A DNA stretch of 64,000 bases from Candidatus Pacearchaeota archaeon (GTDB lineage: Archaea > Nanobdellota > Nanobdellia > Pacearchaeales > GW2011-AR1). Location of the stretch: assembly GCA_038874355.1 (NCBI GenBank), contig JAVZCO010000001.1, forward strand, positions 1 to 64,000. The letters are read 5' to 3'. The notes under the pieces are model-generated. The model saw nothing but the letters and a program-made list of their open reading frames with translations. It ran no database searches and was not told where the DNA came from. This document shows, one piece after another, positions 8,613 to 15,622 of this stretch (position 1 is its first letter; each line of letters starts with the position of its first letter). A program made the position numbers and the translations under genes.

Positions 8613-8897
8613 TTATACTCTTGGAGGACCCCAATTAAGTCTTATAGCATTTCCTATTATTGTCTTTGTGTTATCTATAACATTCCCTACCCATTTAATA
8701 TAAGCTTTTCCTGCCATAATCATTCCATCCATAGATTTAACATCTATATTATTTGTTTTAACAACAGAATAAATACTCAAATACAAAAATAACAAAGCAA
8801 GTATTATTAAAGTTATAAAAAACTTATTATGCGCATGTTTTATTTTTATTATTAAATAAATAAAAACTATAGCTATTAATATTATTATCCATACCAT
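8613..8897 (-). CDS. Small two-helix membrane protein
   Basis: A 94-residue protein with two hydrophobic segments (about residues 2-17 and 26-46) and a C-terminal domain of about 45 residues ending in a Trp-Gly-Pro-Pro motif. The order hydrophobic segment, short linker, then a (Y/F)xxW...N(T/S)K(T/S)IIG block is shared with the next gene. The function is unknown. The start codon lies within 40 nt of AT-rich TATA-like sequence near 8925-8938. Confidence 0.65.
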   Translation of the reverse strand: MVWIIILIAIVFIYLIIKIKHAHNKFFITLIILALLFLYLSIYSVVKTNNIDVKSMDGMIMAGKAYIKWVGNVIDNTKTIIGNAIRLNWGPPRV

Positions 8898-8964
8898 CTT
8901 TTATACATTTTTTAATTAAATTAGATTTATATATTTTACTATATTAGATAAATAAAGGATTCGA

Positions 8965-9037
8965 AGCCCCATGGTCTAGCGGTCAAGGATACAGCTCTCT
9001 GGAAGCTGTGACCCAGGTTCAAATCCTGGTGGGGCTA
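8965..9037 (+). tRNA. tRNA-Gln (anticodon CTG)
   Basis: A 73-nt cloverleaf with acceptor AGCCCCA/TGGGGCT, discriminator A, an anticodon stem CAGCT/AGCTG with loop CTCTGGA (anticodon CTG), and T arm CCAGG-TTCAAAT-CCTGG. No intron is present. A TATA-like TTTATATATTTT lies about 30 nt upstream. The 3-prime end is only 9 nt before the start codon of the next gene. Confidence 0.93.
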
Positions 9038-9046
9038 TTTTTAAAA

Positions 9047-9564
9047 ATGAAAAAGATAATAAAATTAATAAAATCAGGAGCAATTTTTATTTATCCAACA
9101 GATACAATATATGGTATAGGATGTAATGCATTAAACAAAAAATCTGTTGAAAAAATAAAAAGAATTAAGAAAAGAGATAAAAATAAACCTTTATCTATTA
9201 TAGCTCCATCAAAAAATTGGATTTAAGAAATACGAAAGCTAATAAAAAAATAGTTGAAAAATATCTTCCTGGAAAATATACTCTTATTTTAAAGAAAAAA
9301 AGAAAAAATTTTCTTAAACACGTTTCCCCAACAGAATTTATTGGAGTAAGGATTCCAAATAACAATTTTTGTAAGATTATTCAATTATCAAAAGTCCCTT
9401 TTATAACAACTTCTGTAAATATATCTGGAAAACCTTTTGCAAAATCTTTAAAAGAAATAAACAAAGAGATATTAAATAAAGTAGATGTTATAATAGATGC
9501 AGGAAAATTATCTGGGAAACCTTCAATAATAGTTTTTTATGATGGGAAAGAATTAAAAAGATAA
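9047..9564 (+). CDS. L-threonylcarbamoyladenylate synthase (Sua5/YrdC/TsaC), interrupted by one frameshift
   Basis: The protein makes threonylcarbamoyl-AMP for the t6A modification at position 37 of ANN-decoding tRNAs. The first frame (from ATG 9047) carries [10 protein letters not shown] and a Lys/Arg-rich loop ending in KPLSII, both hallmarks of the YrdC fold. It stops at 9226. The rest ([27 protein letters not shown]) continues in the -1 frame from about 9217 to 9564. Together they form one YrdC domain of about 172 residues without the Sua5 C-terminal domain. A missing T in the run at about 9222-9225 would restore one frame. The in-frame heptamer A AAA AAT just upstream of the stop is an alternative recoding site. 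An upstream in-frame ATG at 9008 lies inside the tRNA and is rejected. Confidence 0.85.
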
Positions 9565-9583
9565 GAAATATATCTCTTTTTAC

Positions 9584-9656
9584 GCCCTTGTCGTCTAGAG
9601 GTTAAGGATAAAGCCTTCTCGAGGCTTTGACCCGGGTTCGAATCCCGGCGAGGGCA
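9584..9656 (+). tRNA. tRNA-Glu (anticodon CTC)
   Basis: A 73-nt cloverleaf with acceptor GCCCTTG/CGAGGGC (one G-T pair) and discriminator A. The anticodon stem AAGCC/GGCTT has loop TTCTCGA (anticodon CTC), and the T arm is CCGGG-TTCGAAT-CCCGG. It begins 19 nt after the stop of the TsaC gene and ends 2 nt before the stop of the convergent methyltransferase gene. Confidence 0.94.
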
Positions 9657-9658
9657 TT

Positions 9659-9955
9659 TTAAGAATTAAAAATAATATTTCCTTTTTTATTTATTTTAAT
9701 TCCCTCTTTTCTTAATAATTTAATTTTTTTATTTATTCCTCTATTATAACCACCAACATGATAATTACATTTTATTACTCTATGACATGGAATTTTTTTA
9801 TTATAATTCTCTCTTAATATAATTCCAATTATTCTTGGGTGGGTATTAAATTTTAATGCAAGTTCTTTGTAAGTTTTTATTTTACCTTTAGGAATTTTTT
9901 TAACCTCTTCGTAAATTAATTTTCTTAATTTATCTTTTTTTTGAAATTTTTTCAT
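9659..9955 (-). CDS. Methylated-DNA-protein cysteine methyltransferase, DNA-binding domain only
   Basis: A 98-residue protein corresponding to the C-terminal, active-site domain of Ogt/MGMT, which removes O6-alkyl groups from guanine in DNA in a suicide reaction. IPCHRVIKCNYHVGGYNRG contains the acceptor Cys, and the preceding segment is the helix-turn-helix with its Arg finger (HPRIIGIILREN). The Cys makes it an active-type enzyme, not an alkyltransferase-like protein. An in-frame ATG farther upstream is rejected: that extension is antisense to eL41, and a TATA box lies 26 nt from the ATG at 9955. It lacks the usual N-terminal domain. Confidence 0.88.
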   Translation of the reverse strand: MKKFQKKDKLRKLIYEEVKKIPKGKIKTYKELALKFNTHPRIIGIILRENYNKKIPCHRVIKCNYHVGGYNRGINKKIKLLRKEGIKINKKGNIIFNS

Positions 9956-9977
9956 TTTATTAAATAAAAAATAAAAA

Positions 9978-9985
9978 TTTATAAA
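9978..9985. promoter_or_regulatory. Shared bidirectional TATA box for the methyltransferase gene and eL41
   Basis: TTTATAAA is fully self-complementary and is centred 26 nt from both ATG codons (9955 on the minus strand and 10007 on the plus strand). The gap between the two genes is 51 nt, and no second TATA box is evident. This spacing also decides the start codons of both genes. Confidence 0.65.
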
Positions 9986-10006
9986 CCTCTTTCTTTTTGT
10001 AAAAAT

Positions 10007-10123
10007 ATGAAAAGAAGTAGTAGAAGGTGGAAAAAGAAAAGACAGATGAGATGGAAATGGCAAAGGAAAAGATTAAGAGAAACTAAAAGAAAAAGAAAGA
10101 TGAAAAGATTAAGATCACAATAA
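10007..10123 (+). CDS. rpl41e: Large-subunit ribosomal protein eL41, with a short N-terminal extension
   Basis: The 38-codon frame encodes an extremely basic peptide. The last 25 residues, from the internal Met at codon 14 (10046), follow the eL41 pattern MRxKWxxKRxRxxKRKRxKMxxRS closely. eL41 is a single helix bridging the two ribosomal subunits. The upstream ATG at 10007 is preferred because a TATA box lies 26 nt before it, as at other leaderless genes here. That choice adds 13 residues rich in Arg, Lys and Ser. The alternative start at 10046 gives the standard 25-residue protein. It is too short for most gene finders. Confidence 0.82.
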   Translation: MKRSSRRWKKKRQMRWKWQRKRLRETKRKRKMKRLRSQ

Positions 10124-10222
10124 AAGTATTTTCTTATTTTAAAAAGGTAATGATATTATTTTAAAAAATTAATTTTCTTTTATAACAGCAACATTTATAA
10201 AAACTCTTTTCAAAGAAGTATT

Positions 10223-11188
10223 ATGACAAGTGAAGTATGGACAGAAAAGTATAGACCAAAAACATTTGAAGAAATAGTTGGTCAAGAAGAAATAATAAAA
10301 AGAATAAAAAATTTAACAAATTCTTTAAACATACCTCATTTATTATTTGCAGGTCCTGCTGGAACTGGTAAATCTTCTTTGGCTCTAGTTATAGTAAAAG
10401 AACTTTATGGAGATAATTGGAAAGAGAATTATTTAGAATTAAACGCAAGTGATGAAAGGGGTATAGATGTTATAAGACAAAAAGTAAAAGATTTTGCACG
10501 AACAAAATCTCTAGGAAGAGTTCCTTTTAAAGTCATATTTTTAGACGAAGCTGATGCCTTAACAAGAGAAGCACAACAAGCATTAAGAAGGACAATGGAG
10601 AATTTTTCAAGTAACTGTAGATTTATTTTATCTTGTAATTATATAAGTAAAATAATAGACCCTATACAAAGTAGATGTGCAATTTTTAAATTTAAATTAT
10701 TGGATAAAAAAGATGTAGAAAAAGTTATAAAAAAAATAGCAGGGGAAGAAAAAATAGAATTAACAGAAGATGGAATAGAAGAATTATATGAGGCTTCAGA
10801 AGGGGATTGTAGAAGAGCAATAAACTTATTACAAGCAACAACATCTGTTTCAAGAAAAATAACAAAAGAGATAATAGAAACAATTTTAGGAAAAGCCAAA
10901 CCAAAAGAGATAAGGGCTGTTTTAAATTATGCTCTTGCGGGTAATTTCAAAAATGCGAGGGATAAATTATTGGAGATAATGTTAAAAGAATCTATTTCGG
11001 GGGTAGATGTAATAAAAGAGATACAAAGAGAAATATGGGAATTAAATATAGATCCTATTTTAAAAGTTAAATTAATAGACAAAACAGGTGAAATAGAATT
11101 TAGAATAGTAGAAGGTAGTGACGAATTTATTCAACTAGAAGCTTTATTAGCTTATTTTGTACTAGTTGGAAAAGGAAAGATGGAATAA
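10223..11188 (+). CDS. rfcS: Replication factor C small subunit
   Basis: The 321-residue AAA+ clamp-loader subunit opens PCNA and loads it on DNA with RfcL. Seen directly are WTEKYRPKTFEEIVGQEE at the N-terminus, Walker A GPAGTGKS (about residues 44-51), ELNASDERGIDVIR (sensor region), Walker B FLDEADAL near 110, and the Arg-finger motif SRC near 152. No intein is present, although archaeal rfc genes often carry one. A TATA box CATTTATAAAA at about 10190 places the ATG at or near the transcript start. RfcL follows after 59 nt. Confidence 0.97.
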   Translation: MTSEVWTEKYRPKTFEEIVGQEEIIKRIKNLTNSLNIPHLLFAGPAGTGKSSLALVIVKELYGDNWKENYLELNASDERGIDVIRQKVKDFARTKSLGRVPFKVIFLDEADALTREAQQALRRTMENFSSNCRFILSCNYISKIIDPIQSRCAIFKFKLLDKKDVEKVIKKIAGEEKIELTEDGIEELYEASEGDCRRAINLLQATTSVSRKITKEIIETILGKAKPKEIRAVLNYALAGNFKNARDKLLEIMLKESISGVDVIKEIQREIWELNIDPILKVKLIDKTGEIEFRIVEGSDEFIQLEALLAYFVLVGKGKME

Positions 11189-11247
11189 TATCTATCCATT
11201 AAATACAAAAATCTAATAAACAGAAATTTAGGTTATTAAAATAAAAA

Positions 11248-12405
11248 ATGTTAACTGATAAATATAAACCTGTATGTTTTGCAGATATTAAAGGCCAAGA
11301 AGAAGCAATAATAAAAATAAAAGTTTTTTTGAAAAATTTTCCTAAAAAAAAAGCTATAATATTGTATGGACCTGTTGGTGTGGGAAAAACATCTCTTGCA
11401 TATGTTATTGCAAAAGAAATGAATGCAGAAATATTAGAGATTAATGCTTCTGATTTAAGAGATAAAGAACAAATTAAAAAAATATTAGGTTCTGCTTCTA
11501 AGCAATCTTCTTTATTTGCTAAAAATAAAGTTTTGTTAGTAGATGAAATTGATGGGATAACTAAAGATGATAAAGGTGGTTTACAAGAACTTTTAGTCCT
11601 TATTGATAAAACAAATTTTCCTATCATAATTACAGCAAATAATATTTGGGACAAAAAATTTTCTTTATTGAGGGAAAAATCTGAACTTATAGAAATGAAG
11701 GAAATAGATTATAAAGAAATTTTATCTTTATTAAAAGAAATAACAAAAAAAGAAAAATTACAAATTAATGAAGAAGAATTAAAAGTTTTAGCAATAAAAG
11801 CTAATGGTGACATAAGAGCGGCTTTAAATGATTTACAAACATTAGTAGAAGGTGTTTCTGCAATTGAAATCTCAGAAAGAGAAAAAGAGATTCCTATTTT
11901 TAATATTATGAAAATAATTTTTCAAGAAGTTACAAGAAAAGATGTTTTGGAATTATTTGAAAAAACCGATATGGATTTGGATGAAATTTGTTTATGGATA
12001 GAAGAAAATATTCCAAATGTTTATAAAGAAGAGGAATTATATAATGCTTTTGAAATATTAAGCAAAGCAGATATTTATAACAGAAGGATAATAAGACAAC
12101 AATATTGGAGATTTATGTTCTATAGAAATTTTTTATTGTCTGCTGGTATTTCTGCATCAAAAAAGCAAGGAAGAATAGGATTTATAAAATATAATAAACC
12201 AACAAGGATATTAAAAATATGGGCTATAAATCAAAAAAATATTTATAAAAAAAACATAGCACAAAAATATGCTCATTACTGTCATATTTCTTTAAAAACT
12301 GCAATGAAAGAATTTCCAATAATAAAACAAATTATTTTAAGCAATGAAAAAATACAAAAAGAATTAAAACTTGAGAATGAGGAAATATTATTCTTAAAAG
12401 AATAA
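11248..12405 (+). CDS. rfcL: Replication factor C large subunit
   Basis: The 385-residue clamp-loader large subunit has LTDKYKPVCFADIKGQEEAI at the start, Walker A GPVGVGKT near residue 39, EINASDLRDKEQI, Walker B LLVDEIDGI near 93 and sensor 2 NGDIRAALNDLQ near 190. It is at the short end of the family (often 400-500 residues), and the usual Lys-rich, PIP-box-ending tail is not evident. It shares an operon with rfcS. Confidence 0.95.
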   Translation: MLTDKYKPVCFADIKGQEEAIIKIKVFLKNFPKKKAIILYGPVGVGKTSLAYVIAKEMNAEILEINASDLRDKEQIKKILGSASKQSSLFAKNKVLLVDEIDGITKDDKGGLQELLVLIDKTNFPIIITANNIWDKKFSLLREKSELIEMKEIDYKEILSLLKEITKKEKLQINEEELKVLAIKANGDIRAALNDLQTLVEGVSAIEISEREKEIPIFNIMKIIFQEVTRKDVLELFEKTDMDLDEICLWIEENIPNVYKEEELYNAFEILSKADIYNRRIIRQQYWRFMFYRNFLLSAGISASKKQGRIGFIKYNKPTRILKIWAINQKNIYKKNIAQKYAHYCHISLKTAMKEFPIIKQIILSNEKIQKELKLENEEILFLKE

Positions 12406-12546
12406 GAAATAGTAAAAAACAATTTTTATTAAAGATTGAATTAAAGATTTTGTATTTTTATAATTGACCTATCTATATAATAAAAGTGTAACTAAAAAAT
12501 AAAAATAGAAGATTCTATAAAAAAAGAAGCTCTGAATTTTTTCTCA

Positions 12547-13458
12547 TTAACCACAACTTCCAGATGAAGAGCTTCCAGCGTTATAACCAAAACCAGGAGA
12601 AGGTGTTGTTGTTGATAAACTTAAAGAACATTCGTTTGGCTTATTATTAAATGCAGAACAAATTGTTGATAAATAAGCTGCTGGACTTCTTCCAGATGAA
12701 ACTTCTACTCCATTTATTATTAGTGTCGGACTTCCTTGCACACCATATTGCTTTGATGATTGAGAATCAATAGCATAATAAGATTTTGCTTTATTCGCTT
12801 TACAAGAATCTAATTTTGTTTTATCTATATTAACTTTATTTAAACATCTTGAAGAATTTCCATCTTCTAAGAAACAGGCTAAATAATCATTAAATTTAGA
12901 TGATTGTTCTTCTCTTATACAAACTTGAGTATAAGTTTCATCTTCTTCTTTATCGCCATGCATAAAATAATGAACAAATCTTATTTTAAAATCAATTTTA
13001 TTTTCTAATGTTTTTATTGTTTCTAGAATTCCTTTTTCTGCCTGTGTTCCGTAAGGACAATGAGTCATAACAAACAATTCTACTTTTGGTTTATCTGATT
13101 TTGGAACTTCTTGTTGCTCTTGAACAACATTTCCTGTAATTGTATTAGGTTCTTGGATTTCTGAGATTCCTTGAATAATATATTTTCCATCTTTAGTAAT
13201 ATACACAGGTATTTCTTGCCCTTGATATTTTACTGTAATCTCGTATACATTTCCTAAATCTTCATAAGAAACATAACTAACACCCCCACCAGTAAGGCTA
13301 TTTAAATAATTCAAAAGTTTTTCAGAAGCTTTTTCTTCACTTATAACATTTCCTGTTATATTTCCTTTAAAAGCAAAAATAATTGCTATTAAAAATAGAA
13401 TAGCAAAAACTATTGTTAGTACTTTCCAAACATTAATTTGATTTTTTTCTTCTTTCAT
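12547..13458 (-). CDS. Membrane-anchored DsbA-like thioredoxin-fold protein with a CPYG site
   Basis: The 303-residue protein has an N-terminal helix (about residues 10-30), then the motif NITGNVI, a small alpha/beta domain (about 42-100), a second TITGNVV linker and a thioredoxin-fold domain from about 125. The active-site motif is HCPYG (Cys134), without the second Cys of CxxC. The cis-Pro loop is QGSPTLIING. At least seven further Cys residues lie in the helical insert and C-terminal tail, the last being near the C-terminus (SSSSGSCG). It faces outward and probably acts in thiol-disulfide chemistry of surface proteins. A TATA box TTTATAAAT lies at 13488-13496. Confidence 0.85.
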   Translation of the reverse strand: MKEEKNQINVWKVLTIVFAILFLIAIIFAFKGNITGNVISEEKASEKLLNYLNSLTGGGVSYVSYEDLGNVYEITVKYQGQEIPVYITKDGKYIIQGISEIQEPNTITGNVVQEQQEVPKSDKPKVELFVMTHCPYGTQAEKGILETIKTLENKIDFKIRFVHYFMHGDKEEDETYTQVCIREEQSSKFNDYLACFLEDGNSSRCLNKVNIDKTKLDSCKANKAKSYYAIDSQSSKQYGVQGSPTLIINGVEVSSGRSPAAYLSTICSAFNNKPNECSLSLSTTTPSPGFGYNAGSSSSGSCG

Positions 13459-13604
13459 TTTTTTGTTACTATTTTTTAGTAAAAATGTTTTATAAATCTT
13501 TCGCTTTTAATTTTTATATTTCAAACTTTTTTTAGTTGCTATCAAAAGGTTTATATTTATATATTTATAAATATTTCTATAATTACAAAAAAGAAAATTT
13601 CAAA

Positions 13605-14915
13605 ATGCCATATGATATAATTATAGGGAGAGACGAATACGATAAAAAAATATTTGGAAAAAAAGGTTTGGTTTTTTTAGGAAAAAGTTATGTAAAAATG
13701 GAACAATATACTTCTTTAAGTAATCCTATTTATTTAGATGTTGCAAGAAGCCATGTTATATTAATTGCTGGAAAAAGGGGGTCTGGGAAATCTTATACTT
13801 TAGGGGTTATAGCAGAAGAACTTTCTCTCTTACCAGAAGAAGAAAGAGTAAATATTGCATCTTTAATTTTTGATACGATGGGTATTTTTTGGACAATGAA
13901 ATACGAAAATGAAAAAGATAAAGAATTATTAAGAGAATGGAATTCAAAACCACAGTCAATTCCTGTAAAAATTTTTGTCCCTTATGGATACTTTCAAGAT
14001 TATGAAAAAAGAGAAATCCCCATAGATGAAAAATTTGCTTTAAGCGTTTCTGATCTTAATGCCGAAGATTGGATAATAACTTTTGGTTTGAATATTATAG
14101 ATCCTGTAGCTATCTTAATAGAAAGAGTAATAACAAAAATCAAAGAAGAAAAAGAGAATTTCTTTATAGAAGATATAATAAAAGAAATACAAAATTCAAA
14201 TGCTAATGAAAATACAAAAAATATAGCTATAGGTTTATTCGAAGCTGCATCATCATGGAAAATTTTTTCTAATAAAAAACAAAAAACCACTTTTATAAAT
14301 GAATTAATAAAAAGTGGAGTTACAACTATACTTGATTTAAGTATGTATAGTTCGACAGCTGCTTTTAATGTTAGAGCTCTAGTTATAAGTTTAATATGCA
14401 GAAAATTATTTAATGAAAGAATGCTTGCAAGAAAGAAAGAAGAAATTCTTGCTCTTCAACATGGCCAGGACTATCTTGCTTTCAAACAAGAAAGAGAAAT
14501 GCCTCTCGTATGGATTTTCTTAGATGAAGTTCACGAATTTTTACCTAATGAAGGAAAAACGCCTGCCACAGAGAGCTTAATACAGTTATTAAGAGAAGGC
14601 AGACAACCTGGTATTTCTTTAGTGATGGCAACACAACAACCAGGTGCTTTAGCAAGAGATGCTACAACACAAGCAGATATAATTATAAGTCATAGAGTAA
14701 CATCAGCTGTAGATATAAAAGCATTAAATGAAATAATGCAATCTTATCTTCTAGAAAGTATAAAAAGATATATGGACGAATTACCCTCTCTCAAAGGATC
14801 TGCAATAATTTTAGATGATAATAGTGAAAGAATATATCCATTTAGAGTACATCCACGTTATACATGGCATGGAGGAGAAGCCCCAACATCAATAAAAATC
14901 GAAAAAAGAATTTAA
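13605..14915 (+). CDS. HerA-like (DUF87) P-loop ATPase
   Basis: About 436 residues. The Walker A AGKRGSGKSYTLG lies near residues 53-65, Walker B VWIFLDEVHEFLP near 302-314, and the sensor segment VMATQQPGALARDATTQADIIISHRV follows. This order is typical of HerA/VirB4/FtsK-type hexameric motors. The N-terminal IIIGRDEYDKKIFGKKG is a small beta domain. HerA usually works with NurA nuclease and Mre11-Rad50 in end resection, but none of these is adjacent. The start at 13605 is preferred over 13536 because the TATA box ATTTATAAAT lies at 13563-13572, between them. It could equally be a membrane-associated translocation motor. Confidence 0.85.
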   Translation: MPYDIIIGRDEYDKKIFGKKGLVFLGKSYVKMEQYTSLSNPIYLDVARSHVILIAGKRGSGKSYTLGVIAEELSLLPEEERVNIASLIFDTMGIFWTMKYENEKDKELLREWNSKPQSIPVKIFVPYGYFQDYEKREIPIDEKFALSVSDLNAEDWIITFGLNIIDPVAILIERVITKIKEEKENFFIEDIIKEIQNSNANENTKNIAIGLFEAASSWKIFSNKKQKTTFINELIKSGVTTILDLSMYSSTAAFNVRALVISLICRKLFNERMLARKKEEILALQHGQDYLAFKQEREMPLVWIFLDEVHEFLPNEGKTPATESLIQLLREGRQPGISLVMATQQPGALARDATTQADIIISHRVTSAVDIKALNEIMQSYLLESIKRYMDELPSLKGSAIILDDNSERIYPFRVHPRYTWHGGEAPTSIKIEKRI

Positions 14916-14954
14916 GTAAGTTCATTAAAAATTAATCTTTTCATTAATTAAAAA

Positions 14955-15518
14955 TTAAAAAATTTTATTGTTTTCTATTAGAAATAAAATTTCTTTCCAA
15001 TTTTTTACTCTATAAGAATATTTATTTTCTTTTTTGTTCCAAGGTTGATCAAAAAGAAATGAAATAATATTACTTTCTTTAGCTTCTCTTACACTTATTG
15101 GAGAATCATCAACAATTAAAAATGCATCTAATTTTTTACATATATCTATTTTTTTATTTTTATTAGTAAAAATTAAATCTTTCCAAACTTTTGATAATTT
15201 ATTTAAATTTTTTTCTGTTTTTTCTTTTAAATCGTTACTTCTATATGTTACTAAATATATATTTCCATATTCTGATAATTTTTTAATTCCTTCTCTACAA
15301 TAATTTACCAATCTTAAATTATGAAAATTGTTGTCTTTAATAAATTCTTCCCAAACTTCTAAAACTCTTTCTTTTGGTAAGGGTATATAATTCGAAAATT
15401 CCCAGCTTTTAATTTGTCTTTTTTTTATTTTTAAATTAAATTTTTTATTAAAATAATTAATTAAAGCTGGGACATATTGTAATATAACATCATCTACATC
15501 TATTATAAAATTTTTCAT
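14955..15518 (-). CDS. HAD-superfamily 5'-nucleotidase-like protein
   Basis: The 187-residue protein begins FIIDVDDVILQYVPALINYF, the DxDxV motif I of HAD phosphatases in the form seen in the cytosolic deoxyribonucleotidase group (NT5C). Motif II is LVTYRS (Thr near residue 95), motif III includes Lys near 125, and motif IV is FLIVDDSP near 138. A dephosphorylating role on nucleoside monophosphates is likely by family but the substrate is uncertain. It stands alone on the minus strand between the HerA-like and nuclease genes. Confidence 0.8.
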   Translation of the reverse strand: MKNFIIDVDDVILQYVPALINYFNKKFNLKIKKRQIKSWEFSNYIPLPKERVLEVWEEFIKDNNFHNLRLVNYCREGIKKLSEYGNIYLVTYRSNDLKEKTEKNLNKLSKVWKDLIFTNKNKKIDICKKLDAFLIVDDSPISVREAKESNIISFLFDQPWNKKENKYSYRVKNWKEILFLIENNKIF

Positions 15519-15622
15519 TTTTTATTTATTATTTTATATTTTTTAAGATTTAGTAAAGAGAAAAATATATTTTTAAGTTTATTAATTTTTATATACTAAT
15601 TTAACAAGTAATTAAAAAGAAA

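Noticed and set aside
9008-9046. Start of TsaC inside tRNA-Gln
   Set aside because: These codons are the 3-prime half of the tRNA; the next ATG at 9047 gives the normal family N-terminus.
9956-10063. N-terminal extension of the methyltransferase reading frame
   Set aside because: It is antisense to the eL41 gene, lies upstream of the promoter TATA box and has a composition unlike the family.
13536-13604. Upstream start of the HerA-like gene
   Set aside because: The TATA box at 13563-13572 lies inside this extension, and the extension is aromatic- and Lys-rich with no family similarity.
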